Below, one piece after another: positions 34,127-42,462 of a stretch of 64,000 bases of DNA; the stretch's first letter is position 1, and the number at the start of each line of letters is the position of its first letter. The position numbers and the translations under genes were made by a program. Origin of the DNA: Caldicellulosiruptor changbaiensis (GTDB lineage Bacteria > Bacillota > Thermoanaerobacteria > Caldicellulosiruptorales > Caldicellulosiruptoraceae); the NCBI RefSeq assembly GCF_003999255.1, contig NZ_CP034791.1:1590501-1654500 (forward strand). Reading direction: 5' to 3'. The notes beneath the pieces were generated by a model that was given only the letters and a program-made list of their open reading frames with translations, did no database searches and was not told the DNA's origin.

Positions 34127-35704
34127 TTATCTTCCTACAAGTCCAAGCCTGTTTATAAGGACATCCAGCATTTCATCAAATGCATTTATCATTCTTGCTG
34201 ATGCCTGAAACCCGTGCTGGTACTTTATGAGGTTTGTCATCTCTTCATCTATTGAAACTCCAGAAAGAGCCTGACGACGATTGTCAAGCTGGGTGACCAT
34301 AACTTTCTGGTTTTCTGCAAAGTTCTTTGCACCTTGTGAATCAACACCAAGGTTTGAAATAAGCGATTTTAAAAAGTCTTCAAACTTGCCTTCTCTAAAG
34401 ATTGATGTGTCATTTCTAAGCTGTAGCATCTTTACAACAAGGTCATTGCCACCCGGAAGATTATCAGGGTCAGTTGTTGTTGCTATGTTGTTCAGATCAT
34501 TCATTATATCGTCTGATACTTTGATATACCTTGCAAAGAAGAAATTACCAGAATCAACCGGCGGTTCAAAAAAGTTAATACCTGTGTTCTGCCCGTTTAA
34601 TGAATATCCTTGTGTATGAAGCTCATTAAACTTTTCAATTAGCTTTTTTGCAAACTCATTTAGCCTGTTTAGGTAATATGGTATCCCTGTAAAGTTATTT
34701 TTATTTGGTACATCAATATCCTGTCCATTTACAGTCAAATCTTCATCAATCCCACCAATACCATCTCTCATATCCAAAAGCCCCTTTAGCTCGCCAGACT
34801 TAACATTTAAAACCTGCCCTGTATCTTTCCACATTACAACAAAGAGTCCCGGAACATCATAGAGGTTTTGCTGCGAAAGTGCATTATCAGGGTCAAAGTT
34901 TGTTGGCTGGTCGTTTGAATCAAAACCACTTAACCTTTTTATCTTTGCCTTGTCAGTCTCAAGCTCATACACTGTAAAGTGGTTAACTAAGGTCTCCCCA
35001 CTAATTTGGACTATGAATCTGCCCTCCGAATCTTCATAAGCTTGTGTGTCAACAATTTTTGAAAGCTTATCTACCAAAAGATTTCTCTGGTCGCGAAGAT
35101 CGTTTGCCTTCTCGCCTCGAAGCTCTAATATGAAAATCTGTTTGTTCAGGTCTGCTATCTGATGGGCAATACTGTTTATATCAAGGATTCTATCGTAAAT
35201 CTGGTCGTTTAGCTCACTTTGTAAGTCCTCAAGCTGTTTATACATCTTATGTATTGTATCTGTCAGCGCAGATGCTCTCTGGCGCACCAAAGCTCTGACA
35301 GTTAAACTCTCTGGATTTTTAGAAAGTTCCTGCAGGCTTGAGAAAAATTGATCGATTACACTAGATAGTCCTGTGTCGCTTGGCTCGTTAAAGATCGACT
35401 CTATAAAATTTAGGTTGTCCGCTTTTATTTCATACTCGCCCTGGCGGGAGTACTCATTTCTGTACTGCATATCCAAAAACATATCTCTAATCTGAACAAG
35501 GCTCTGGACATCTGCACCCATTCCCACCTGAAACTTTGGATCATAAATCCCCACCTGATTTGAAGGGGGAATTGATTTTACATTCAAAACCTGTCTTGTA
35601 TACCCTGGTGTTGAGGCATTTGCAACGTTGTGGGATGTAACCTCAAGCCCTTTTCTATTTACATAAATTCCTGTTCTTGCAATCTCAAGACCATAAAAAG
35701 ACAT
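34127..35704 (-). CDS. flgK: Flagellar hook-associated protein 1 FlgK
   Basis: The 525-residue protein has the N-terminal rod/hook motif GLEIARTGIYVNRKGLEVTS followed by HNVANASTPGYTRQ. There is a long helical region (DLQSELNDQIYDRILDINSI), and the C-terminal motif ISIDEEMTNLIKYQHGFQAS-like segment reads SIDEEMTNLIKYQHGFQASA, ending DEMLDVLINRLGLVGR. It is the first junction protein on the hook tip. It lies between flgN and flgL. Length fits the family. Confidence 0.96.
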   Translation of the reverse strand: MSFYGLEIARTGIYVNRKGLEVTSHNVANASTPGYTRQVLNVKSIPPSNQVGIYDPKFQVGMGADVQSLVQIRDMFLDMQYRNEYSRQGEYEIKADNLNFIESIFNEPSDTGLSSVIDQFFSSLQELSKNPESLTVRALVRQRASALTDTIHKMYKQLEDLQSELNDQIYDRILDINSIAHQIADLNKQIFILELRGEKANDLRDQRNLLVDKLSKIVDTQAYEDSEGRFIVQISGETLVNHFTVYELETDKAKIKRLSGFDSNDQPTNFDPDNALSQQNLYDVPGLFVVMWKDTGQVLNVKSGELKGLLDMRDGIGGIDEDLTVNGQDIDVPNKNNFTGIPYYLNRLNEFAKKLIEKFNELHTQGYSLNGQNTGINFFEPPVDSGNFFFARYIKVSDDIMNDLNNIATTTDPDNLPGGNDLVVKMLQLRNDTSIFREGKFEDFLKSLISNLGVDSQGAKNFAENQKVMVTQLDNRRQALSGVSIDEEMTNLIKYQHGFQASARMINAFDEMLDVLINRLGLVGR

Positions 35705-35727
35705 TTCTTTCAGCTCCTTTGTTATCT

Positions 35728-36216
35728 TTAAAGCTTTACATCAAACAGGTTTTTTTTTGTAATTTTGTTTTGACCATCTTTTTGGTAAGTAGTGTCGTCG
35801 GTAAAATAGGAAGAGATCAAATTTGTCATAAAATCTATATACTCAAGTGAGCTTTGAATAAGCCTCAAATTTAGATCATTTACACGCTTTATTTCGCTGA
35901 CAACCTTACTGATAGAATTTTTTATGTCAATTAACTTTTGTTTCTGCTCACCTTCACAAAATTCTACCAAGTTATCAAGTGATGAGATTTCTGTACTCTT
36001 TTCCTTTGATATCTTAGCAATCAGGCACTGCCTTAAATCTTCTAACTTGTTTATCTCCTCTGCTTTTTGTCTTTCAATTGTTGACTGCTCTATGAGGGCT
36101 GATATGTTATTTTCAACTATGAATTTTGTTTTAGAGCTGTAGATTTCAAGTATTTCTTTTAAAATGTTGTGTTCTTTTTCTAAAATTTCAATTACACTAT
36201 TTACATCTTGATTCAT
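35728..36216 (-). CDS. flgN: FlgN family export chaperone
   Basis: The protein of 162 residues is helical throughout and matches the FlgN outline: VNSVIEILEKEHNILKEILE, then EQSTIERQKAEEINKLEDLR, and a C-terminal INDLNLRLIQSSLEYIDFMT-like stretch (VNDLNLRLIQSSLEYIDFM). FlgN keeps FlgK and FlgL unfolded and export-ready. The ATG at 36216 follows AGGAAAGAG and is preferred to a TTG three codons earlier. Position between flgM and flgK supports the name. Confidence 0.9.
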   Translation of the reverse strand: MNQDVNSVIEILEKEHNILKEILEIYSSKTKFIVENNISALIEQSTIERQKAEEINKLEDLRQCLIAKISKEKSTEISSLDNLVEFCEGEQKQKLIDIKNSISKVVSEIKRVNDLNLRLIQSSLEYIDFMTNLISSYFTDDTTYQKDGQNKITKKNLFDVKL

Positions 36217-36299
36217 GAAAATCAACTCTTTCCTAACTAAATTTTATACAATAAATATAAAGGCTGCTAAAAATTCAAAAGCAGCCACCGACAAATTTT

Positions 36300-36587
36300 T
36301 TACCATGCGTTTTTCGCTTGCTTATATTCCCTTATTAGTTTTTCCACAACGTCCTTGGCACTTACATTATAAGTGCCTGACTCAATTTTACTTTTTATTT
36401 CATTTACCTTTTCCTCTCGAATGTCAGGTGTTGACTTTATAGCATTCAGGATTGCCTGAAAATCCCTTGCTTCACTTGAGATTTCAAGTTTATCTGCACT
36501 TTTTACATCTTGCTTCTTCTCCACTTTGTTTACTCTTATGCTGCTACTGTATATCTGTAATATCCTCATCCTATCTTCTATCCTCAT
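36300..36587 (-). CDS. flgM: Anti-sigma-28 factor FlgM
   Basis: A protein of about 95 residues with the FlgM C-terminal pattern: DKLEISSEARDFQAILNAIK, then IREEKVNEIKSKIESGTYNV and AKDVVEKLIREYKQ. FlgM binds sigma-28 until it is exported through the finished hook. The ATG at 36587 is chosen over an upstream GTG because the promoter start would leave almost no leader for the GTG. It has its own sigma-28-like promoter, the usual feedback arrangement. Confidence 0.92.
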   Translation of the reverse strand: MRIEDRMRILQIYSSSIRVNKVEKKQDVKSADKLEISSEARDFQAILNAIKSTPDIREEKVNEIKSKIESGTYNVSAKDVVEKLIREYKQAKNAW

Positions 36588-36626
36588 GGCAAATCCCATC
36601 CCTTGCACTCAACATTCTCACTTAAT

Positions 36627-36654
36627 ATATCGTTAAAACTTGCAAAAAAATTTA
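36627..36654 (-). promoter_or_regulatory. Sigma-28-like promoter of flgM
   Basis: On the minus strand TAAA at 36654-36651 is followed after 16 bases by AACGATAT at 36634-36627. The spacing equals the two other sigma-28 promoters in the window; the -10 box is one base weaker in the CCGAT core. A flgM promoter under sigma-28 is the known logic in other bacteria. Confidence 0.7.
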
Positions 36655-36662
36655 ACAGAATT

Positions 36663-37103
36663 TTATTTTTCCTCGTCCTCCTTAAAATCTTTTGAAAGAT
36701 ATCTATAACCTCCTTCTTTTCTCTTAGCATACTCCTCGTTCTTCTTCATACTCTCTCGAAGCTTTTTATCGTCAAGATAACTCAAAAATCTTGTTCCAAC
36801 CTCTCTTTTGCACTCATCACAAAGCCTACCTGTTTTTATAGCTTTTCCGCATCTTTCACACTCTAAGATGATATTGCTCTCACCCACAATCTCAAGTCTT
36901 TCCTCTTTTAAAAATCTTAAAATCTTCTCAGGTGACACACCTGTTGCATTAGACACCTCTGGCAACGTCGCACCTGGGTGTTCATATAAATACTCTTTTA
37001 CCTTTTTAAAATCCTCTTCTTCTTCCTTTCTGCACTGAGGGCAGATAGGAATTCCATCATATAGGTAAAGCTTCCCACACCTTCTGCAATTTCTTACATC
37101 CAT
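36663..37103 (-). CDS. yvyF: YvyF-like flagellar operon protein (TIGR03826)
   Basis: The 146-residue protein has an N-terminal zinc ribbon (VRNCRRCGKLYLYDGIPICP with CxxC...CxxC), then a helix-turn-helix-like segment (LPEVSNATGVSPEKILRFLK). A second Cys cluster follows (ECERCGKAIKTGRLCDECKR). This is the YvyF/TIGR03826 arrangement between comF and flgM in Gram-positive bacteria. A regulatory or assembly role is assumed; no biochemical function is established. Confidence 0.9.
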   Translation of the reverse strand: MDVRNCRRCGKLYLYDGIPICPQCRKEEEEDFKKVKEYLYEHPGATLPEVSNATGVSPEKILRFLKEERLEIVGESNIILECERCGKAIKTGRLCDECKREVGTRFLSYLDDKKLRESMKKNEEYAKRKEGGYRYLSKDFKEDEEK

Positions 37104-37116
37104 TAATCACAACCCC

Positions 37117-37821
37117 CTATTTTAATTCTCTTGATGGTTTTGTTATTGCTAAAACAGATACGTACACCTTGTTCGCACCACTTTTTAACAACACCTTTGA
37201 GCATTCATCTGCTGTTGCTCCAGTTGTGAAAATATCATCAACAAGTAAAATTGTCTTTCCCTTTACACTATTTTCATACCCATTTTTGAGCGCAATCTTA
37301 TCTTTTATTTCCTTTTTTCTCTCCTCTCTTGAAAGGTTGTAAAAGGGCTTTGTAGACTGCGTTCTTTTTAGAGCATCAAGCAGAGGTATTTTCAATGCTT
37401 TTGATATATTCTTTGCTAAAAGGTATGAGTGATTATATCCCCTTTTTAAGTACCTCTCATAACTTATTGGCACAGGGATTACAATATCTATGTGCACATT
37501 AGAGCTTATTATTTTGTTTGCCATCAGATTTGAAAATGTTAAAGCATTCTGGTAAAAACCCCTATACTTGAAAAGATGAACACCTTTTCTAACAACACTT
37601 TCATAATAAAAAACGGGAAAGACCTTTTCAAAGGAAAAACTTTCTCTTTGACAGTTTGGACAAAGACTGTAGACAAAGTCAACAATTGGAATTCCGCATT
37701 TTTCGCATGTTTTGCCTTGGATAAACCGTATAAACTTTTTGCACTCATCACATGGGTCATCTCCCACCTTACCACAAAATGAACAGCGGCGAGGAAAGAA
37801 AAATTGGATTAGTCTTTCCAT
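37117..37821 (-). CDS. comF: ComF family phosphoribosyltransferase-like protein
   Basis: The 234-residue protein has N-terminal zinc-binding Cys pairs (CSFCGKVGDDPCDECKKF and TCEKCGIPI, CPNCQRE). The C-terminal phosphoribosyltransferase domain contains ILLVDDIFTTGATADECS, the PRPP-binding loop. ComFC proteins bind DNA or nucleotides and are needed for natural transformation in several species. Here it heads the yvyF-flgM-flgK operon as in Bacillus. It is not proof of competence. Confidence 0.93.
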   Translation of the reverse strand: MERLIQFFFPRRCSFCGKVGDDPCDECKKFIRFIQGKTCEKCGIPIVDFVYSLCPNCQRESFSFEKVFPVFYYESVVRKGVHLFKYRGFYQNALTFSNLMANKIISSNVHIDIVIPVPISYERYLKRGYNHSYLLAKNISKALKIPLLDALKRTQSTKPFYNLSREERKKEIKDKIALKNGYENSVKGKTILLVDDIFTTGATADECSKVLLKSGANKVYVSVLAITKPSRELK

Positions 37822-37902
37822 TTTTCAAAGTTTAAAACTTAATTTAATTTATCTATATTAAATCACAAACAATTAAAAAATTCCAGATATAAAAAAATAA
37901 AA

Positions 37903-37928
37903 GACACGCATTTTTCCGACTGCGTGTC
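37903..37928 (-). terminator. Intrinsic terminator after sigF
   Basis: GACACGCA at 37903-37910 pairs with TGCGTGTC at 37921-37928, with a 10-base loop. On the minus strand it is followed by a T-rich run. It lies 21 bases after the sigF stop and ends the spoIIA operon. Confidence 0.85.
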
Positions 37929-37948
37929 AAACTGAAATTTTATTATTT

Positions 37949-38668
37949 TCATAGAAACTCTCTCTTTATCCTTTCCAAGGCTTTTTTTTCAATCCTCGAA
38001 ACATGCACTTGTGATATATTGAGTTCTTTTGCAATCTCAGACTGTGTTTTGTTTTTAAAGTAGCGCATAAATATTATGTAGCGTTCACGTCCTTTTAATT
38101 TTCTTAATCCTTCTTTCAAAGCCATTATGTCTAAAAGTCTGCTTGAGTAGTCCTCATCAGCTGCGATGTCCATAAGTGTGATAGGTTTTCCTTCTTCTTG
38201 GTTTATAACCTCATTTAAAGATGTGACATCAAGTGATGCATCTATGCAAAGCAAAATATCATCTTGGCTCAAACCTGTTGTCTCTGAAATCTCGCTAATT
38301 GTTGGCTCTCTGCCGTTTTGAAATAAAAACTCATCGCGAAATTTCTTGAGCTTGCTCTGATTTTCCTTTATCTTTCGTGAAACCTTTATCTTGCCATCAT
38401 CTCGTAAATACCTTTTTATCTCTCCAATTATCATTGGCACCGCATATGTTGAAAATCTGACATTGAAGCTTGGGTCAAACCTATCAACAGCTTTGATAAG
38501 TCCAATACATCCTATCTGGAACAAATCATCAGCTTCAATTCCTTTGACTGCAAACTTTTTGACAATGCTCCACACAAGCGCAAGATTGTTTTCAATGAGT
38601 TCTTGCCGCGCCTTTTTATCACCGTTTTTTGCCTTACTTATCAATTCCTCCTGGGAAGCTCTGCTCAA
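37949..38668 (-). CDS. sigF: RNA polymerase sporulation sigma factor SigF
   Basis: The 239-residue sigma factor has region 2 ([20 protein letters not shown] then [15 protein letters not shown]), region 3 and region 4 ([20 protein letters not shown] then [18 protein letters not shown]). Its place directly after spoIIAA and spoIIAB identifies it as sigma-F, the first forespore sigma factor. It overlaps spoIIAB by 35 bases. The frame is intact. Confidence 0.95.
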   Translation of the reverse strand: MSRASQEELISKAKNGDKKARQELIENNLALVWSIVKKFAVKGIEADDLFQIGCIGLIKAVDRFDPSFNVRFSTYAVPMIIGEIKRYLRDDGKIKVSRKIKENQSKLKKFRDEFLFQNGREPTISEISETTGLSQDDILLCIDASLDVTSLNEVINQEEGKPITLMDIAADEDYSSRLLDIMALKEGLRKLKGRERYIIFMRYFKNKTQSEIAKELNISQVHVSRIEKKALERIKREFL

Positions 38669-39116
38669 TTTCCACTCCCTCGCTCTTTCGTTTTTTAATG
38701 GCTTTGAACATCCTCACACATGTGCCCCTGCCAACCTCTGATGTAACCTCAACCTTATCCATAAACGTCTCCATCACAGTAAAGCCCATACCAGATCGCT
38801 CTTCATCAGGCTTGGTTGTGAAAAGTGGCTGGCGTGCAAGCTCAACATCTTCAATTCCCTTACCAAAGTCAATTACCTCAATCTCAACAACAAAGTTTTC
38901 GTAAATCTTTCCTTTTATTATTATTTCCCCAATTTTATCCTCATATGCATGAATTATTGAATTTGTTACAGCTTCAGATACAGCAGTCTTGATTTCTGTA
39001 ACCTCATCCAATGTTGGGTCAAGCTGGGCAACAAATGCAGCAACAGCCACCCTTGCAAACGCTTCGTTTTGCGATTTAGAAGGAATTTTAAGTTCCATAT
39101 AGTTTAAAATTCTCAT
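38634..39116 (-). CDS. spoIIAB: Anti-sigma-F factor SpoIIAB
   Basis: A GHKL-fold serine kinase of about 160 residues. It reads [20 protein letters not shown] near the start, then [20 protein letters not shown] with the N-box, [15 protein letters not shown] (G1 box) and [19 protein letters not shown] (G2 box). It binds sigma-F and phosphorylates SpoIIAA. ATG 39116 follows GAAGGA at good spacing and is preferred to an ATG eight codons earlier. Confidence 0.95.
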   Translation of the reverse strand: MRILNYMELKIPSKSQNEAFARVAVAAFVAQLDPTLDEVTEIKTAVSEAVTNSIIHAYEDKIGEIIIKGKIYENFVVEIEVIDFGKGIEDVELARQPLFTTKPDEERSGMGFTVMETFMDKVEVTSEVGRGTCVRMFKAIKKRKSEGVEIEQSFPGGIDK

Positions 39117-39151
39117 TGTATTTCCTTCACATCCTTTCATTTTACAAAAAT

Positions 39152-39481
39152 TTAGCTCAAAGCCTCATCAATAGTTGTATATTTCTTTATCAGTTTTTCT
39201 ATTCCACAAGTTGAAAGAAGTCTGTTGATATAGCTTGAGCTGCAAACCAAGACAAGCTCTTTTGCAAACGCTCTTGCAGTTTTGAACCTCCCAACCAGAA
39301 AACCAACACCTGATGAGTCCATAAAGGTAAGCTCTGAGATGTCAATTACCACTTTTTGTACCTCAGGACTTACTATTTTCATGTCAAATCTTAATCGAAA
39401 TCTATCTGCATTATATTGATCAAGTTCACCTCTTATCTTTAAAATAAGCGTTCCTTCCATCATAATTGCTTCAAAATCCAT
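39152..39481 (-). CDS. spoIIAA: Anti-sigma-F factor antagonist SpoIIAA
   Basis: The 109-residue STAS-domain protein has the phosphorylation motif [20 protein letters not shown], with the target Ser in DSSG. In its unphosphorylated state it binds SpoIIAB and releases sigma-F. It is the first gene of the operon, downstream of a sigma-H-type promoter at 39517-39545. Confidence 0.95.
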   Translation of the reverse strand: MDFEAIMMEGTLILKIRGELDQYNADRFRLRFDMKIVSPEVQKVVIDISELTFMDSSGVGFLVGRFKTARAFAKELVLVCSSSYINRLLSTCGIEKLIKKYTTIDEALS

Positions 39482-39516
39482 TATTTTGCACCTCGATTTG
39501 AAAGTTATATTACTTC

Positions 39517-39545
39517 TAATTCTATATTACCCCAAAAAATCCTTC
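39517..39545 (-). promoter_or_regulatory. Sigma-H-type promoter of the spoIIA operon
   Basis: On the minus strand GAAGGATTT at 39545-39537 is followed after 11 bases by ATAGAATTA at 39525-39517. This fits the sigma-H consensus RNAGGAWWW-N11/12-RNNGAATWW at every fixed position. It lies 36 bases before the spoIIAA start. In Bacillus the spoIIA operon is also read by sigma-H with Spo0A. Confidence 0.82.
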
Positions 39546-39606
39546 AGTATTTTATGTAATATTTTGTCGAAATAGAATATTTTGCTTTATAAATGCAAAA
39601 CAAAAA

Positions 39607-39634
39607 CCCTCAATGGCTCTTTAGCCATTGAGGG
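39607..39634 (-). terminator. Intrinsic terminator after tRNA-Gly
   Basis: CCCTCAATGGCT at 39607-39618 pairs exactly with AGCCATTGAGGG at 39623-39634, leaving a 4-base loop. On the minus strand it is followed by T-rich sequence (TTTTTGTTTTG). It lies 16 bases after the tRNA 3' end. Confidence 0.9.
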
Positions 39635-39650
39635 GTATGCTTTCTTTATC

Positions 39651-39724
39651 TGGAGCGGGTGATGGGAATCGAACCCACGCTACCAGCTTGGAAGGCTGGT
39701 GTTCTACCATTGAACTACACCCGC
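39651..39724 (-). tRNA. tRNA-Gly (anticodon TCC)
   Basis: The minus strand folds as a tRNA. The acceptor arm GCGGGTG pairs with CACCCGC, the D-loop contains AGTTCAATGGTAGA, and the anticodon stem-loop reads CCAGC-CTTCCAA-GCTGG with TCC at the anticodon. The T-arm contains GGTTCGATTCC. The terminal CCA is encoded (39653-39651). Anticodon TCC reads GGA/GGG glycine codons. Confidence 0.97.
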
Positions 39725-39801
39725 TCTTATTTGCTTGCCCTTTGCACAACAAATATTATAATATCTAAAACAATTGTTGTCAATAACTATTCTCAAGTAA
39801 A

Positions 39802-40197
39802 TTATTTGAGAGAGTAGTTCAAACCCCACGTAACACCAAATTTATCAGTCACCGCTGCATGAAGAGCTCCCCAGAAAGTTTTTTGTAATTCAAACTTGAC
39901 ACTTCCATGTTCTGCAAGGTTATTGTAAATTCTTTTTATCTCTTCTTCAGATTCACATTCAAGGACAAGGTGGATATTGCTAATATCAGGTTTATCATCA
40001 AATTTATCTGCTAAATAGACCACCAATTCTGGGGATAAAAAAAGCTCTGCATGAAGCACTTTCCCTTTGTATTGTTGAAATGTTGGAACGTTGTCAGTCA
40101 TCTGGACATTCTTTACCTCTGCACCAAATACATTTTTGTAAAATTCCAAAGCTTGAGTACAGTTTTTGAGATGGATTTCAGGGACAAGTTTTTTCAT
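39802..40197 (-). CDS. VOC family protein (PhnB/glyoxalase-like)
   Basis: The 131-residue protein has the PhnB-like vicinal oxygen chelate outline: LVPEIHLKNCTQALEFYKNV followed by FGAEV, then HAELFLSPELVVYLADKFDD, and WGALHAAVTDKFGVTWGLNY near the end. Metal-site residues are partly recognisable (H9 region, H in VLHAELF). Substrate is unknown. It lies three bases downstream of larE and may be co-transcribed with it by chance. Confidence 0.85.
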   Translation of the reverse strand: MKKLVPEIHLKNCTQALEFYKNVFGAEVKNVQMTDNVPTFQQYKGKVLHAELFLSPELVVYLADKFDDKPDISNIHLVLECESEEEIKRIYNNLAEHGSVKFELQKTFWGALHAAVTDKFGVTWGLNYSLK

Positions 40198-40199
40198 TT

Positions 40200-41057
40200 T
40201 TACACCTCACTTAAGTTCTTTTCACTAACATTTTTTATACTCAGATTCATGCTTCCTGTTCTATAACCTTCTAAATCTAATGTTACATAAACAAATCCTA
40301 TCTCTTTTAGTTTGTTCTTAACATTCTCAATTATTCTTTCATCTAAAAATCTGCCAAATTCCTCTTTGCCTATTTCAATCCGGGCAAGTTGATTGCCATG
40401 AAACCTGACTCTTACCTGTCTAAATCCAAGTTCAATTAAATAGTCTTCAGCCTTTTCTATCATCTCAAGCTTCTCTTTTGTAATTTCCTCACCATATGGA
40501 ATTCTTGATGAAAGACAAGCATATGCCGGTTTTTGCCAAGTAGGAAGTCCTAAATATTTCGAAAGCTTTCTAATATCTTCTTTGGTTAGCTTTGCAACTT
40601 TAAGTGGACTTACCACATTCAGCTCACATGCCGCTTTCATGCCAGGCCTAAAATCATTCAAATCATCAAAGTTTGAACCATCCGCAACATGCTCAATTCC
40701 ATGTGCCTTTGCTACTTTCCATATCTTTTCAAAAAGCTCTTTTTTGCAGTAATAGCATCTATCAACAGGATTTTTATTAAATCCCTCAATTTCAAGCTCT
40801 TCTGATTCTATAATAATATGTTTTGCACCTATCTCTTTTATAAACCTTTTGGCATCCTCAAGCTCTCTTTTGGGATAAGTAGATGATGTAGCTGTGACGG
40901 CTAAAGCCTTTTCACCCAGAACATCATAAGCAACTTTAACTAAAAATGTACTATCAACCCCACCTGAATAAGCAACAGCAACGCTTCCCAAGCTTTTCAA
41001 AAAACTTTTGAGGTTTTTATATTTTTCTTTTAATGCTTCATCTATCATTATATCCAT
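40200..41057 (-). CDS. larE: ATP-dependent sacrificial sulfur transferase LarE
   Basis: About 285 residues. The N-terminal PP-loop SVAVAYSGGVDSTFLVKVA binds ATP, DRCYYCKKELF and YACLSSRIPYG carry conserved Cys residues, and TATSSTYPKRELEDAK completes the pattern. LarE adenylates and sulfurates the nickel-pincer cofactor precursor, donating sulfur from its own Cys or a bound cluster. No larA, larB or larC is in the window. LarE-like proteins also occur without lactate racemase. ATG 41057 follows AGGAGGG. Confidence 0.9.
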   Translation of the reverse strand: MDIMIDEALKEKYKNLKSFLKSLGSVAVAYSGGVDSTFLVKVAYDVLGEKALAVTATSSTYPKRELEDAKRFIKEIGAKHIIIESEELEIEGFNKNPVDRCYYCKKELFEKIWKVAKAHGIEHVADGSNFDDLNDFRPGMKAACELNVVSPLKVAKLTKEDIRKLSKYLGLPTWQKPAYACLSSRIPYGEEITKEKLEMIEKAEDYLIELGFRQVRVRFHGNQLARIEIGKEEFGRFLDERIIENVKNKLKEIGFVYVTLDLEGYRTGSMNLSIKNVSEKNLSEV

Positions 41058-41176
41058 AATATAACCCTCCTGCATATTATTTGAAAAAATTATTTCGATA
41101 GATTTTGTATGAATTTATTTTACACATAAACTTATTTTATATCAATATCATTTCGCAAAGCAGATAAAAAGCTACA

Positions 41177-42460
41177 TTAAGGTTTCTTTACAAACTTTGC
41201 AAAACTTTCAGCAACCTCAGCAAACCTTTCTATATCACTTTCCATATGTGCACTTGACAAAAACATGGCTTCAAACTGAGAAGATGGAATATAAATGCCA
41301 TTTGTTATCATATATTCTGCAAACTTTTTAAACTGATCTAAATTGCTCATTCTCGCCATCTCGAAATTTTCAACCTTCTCAACTCCAAAGAAGACTGTCA
41401 GCATTGAGCCAACTCTGTTGATGCAAAAAGTCAAATTGGAATTAGAAAAGACTTTTGCCAAGTAGCCTTCAAGTTTTTGTGCCAGTGATTCTAAATAGGT
41501 ATAAATATCAGGATTTTCTTTAAGCTTCTTAACAGTAGTATAACCTGCACTCATCACAATTGGATTGCCCGACATAGTACCTGCCTGAAAGACATTTCCT
41601 TGGGGTGCTAAGCACTGCATTATCTCTTTTTTGCCACCAACTGCGCCGCAAGGAAGCCCCCCGCCAATTATCTTTCCAAAAGTTATAAGGTCCGGCTCAA
41701 CATCATATAAAGCTCTTGCACCTTTCAGTGAAAGTCTAAAACCGGTTATTACTTCATCAAAAATCAGAAGACTGCCGAGGAGGTTGCAAATTTCTCTTAG
41801 GGCTTGCAAAAACTCTTTTTTGGCAGGTACAACACCCATATTCCCTGCCACAGGCTCGATTATAACAGCTGCTATCTCATCTTTGTTTTCTTTAAAAGCT
41901 TTTTCTACTGAATCTAAATTGTTGTATTCAACCACAATTGTATTTTGTACAATATCTTCATCAATTCCCTTTAATCTTAGCTCGGCTACTGCTGACCCTG
42001 CTTCTTTCAGAAAGATGTCATGATGACCATGATAACAGCCTGCAAACTTTACTATTTTTTTCTTCCCAGTATAGCCTTTTGCAAGCCTTACAGCAGTCAT
42101 TGTAGCTTCTGTCCCTGAATTAACAAATCGAACCATATCAATTTGGGCTGTCTCACACACAAGCTTTGCCATCTCATATTCAATTTCTGTTGGAGCACCA
42201 AATGCTATTTGATCTTCCACCACTTCTTTTATGCTATTTACAACATCAGGGTCACAATGTCCTAATATCATTGCTCCCCATGATAATACAAAGTCAATGT
42301 ATTCATTGCCATCAATATCAAATATACGGCAACCTTTTCCTTTTGAGATGACTGGCGGGGTAATACTCAAATTTTTAAAGGCACGAATTGGACTGTTAAC
42401 CCCGCCTGGTATATATCTTTTGGTCTTGTCAAATACTTCTTTACTTTTGTCAAGTCTCAT
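41177..42460 (-). CDS. hemL: Glutamate-1-semialdehyde 2,1-aminomutase
   Basis: The 427-residue PLP enzyme has the class-III aminotransferase pattern of HemL: IPGGVNSPIRAF, VNSGTEATMTAVRLAKGYTG, GCYHGHHDIFL, LLIFDEVITGFRLS and TFGKIIGGGLPCGAVGGKKE with the PLP-binding lysine. It makes 5-aminolevulinate from the semialdehyde produced by HemA. Last gene of the hemA-hemL operon; start lies 2 bases after hemB stops. Confidence 0.96.
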   Translation of the reverse strand: MRLDKSKEVFDKTKRYIPGGVNSPIRAFKNLSITPPVISKGKGCRIFDIDGNEYIDFVLSWGAMILGHCDPDVVNSIKEVVEDQIAFGAPTEIEYEMAKLVCETAQIDMVRFVNSGTEATMTAVRLAKGYTGKKKIVKFAGCYHGHHDIFLKEAGSAVAELRLKGIDEDIVQNTIVVEYNNLDSVEKAFKENKDEIAAVIIEPVAGNMGVVPAKKEFLQALREICNLLGSLLIFDEVITGFRLSLKGARALYDVEPDLITFGKIIGGGLPCGAVGGKKEIMQCLAPQGNVFQAGTMSGNPIVMSAGYTTVKKLKENPDIYTYLESLAQKLEGYLAKVFSNSNLTFCINRVGSMLTVFFGVEKVENFEMARMSNLDQFKKFAEYMITNGIYIPSSQFEAMFLSSAHMESDIERFAEVAESFAKFVKKP

Positions 42461-42462
42461 TT

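Noticed and set aside
38391-38904. Plus-strand open frames across sigF and spoIIAB
   Set aside because: They are mirror frames of well-identified genes with no ribosome site or protein likeness.
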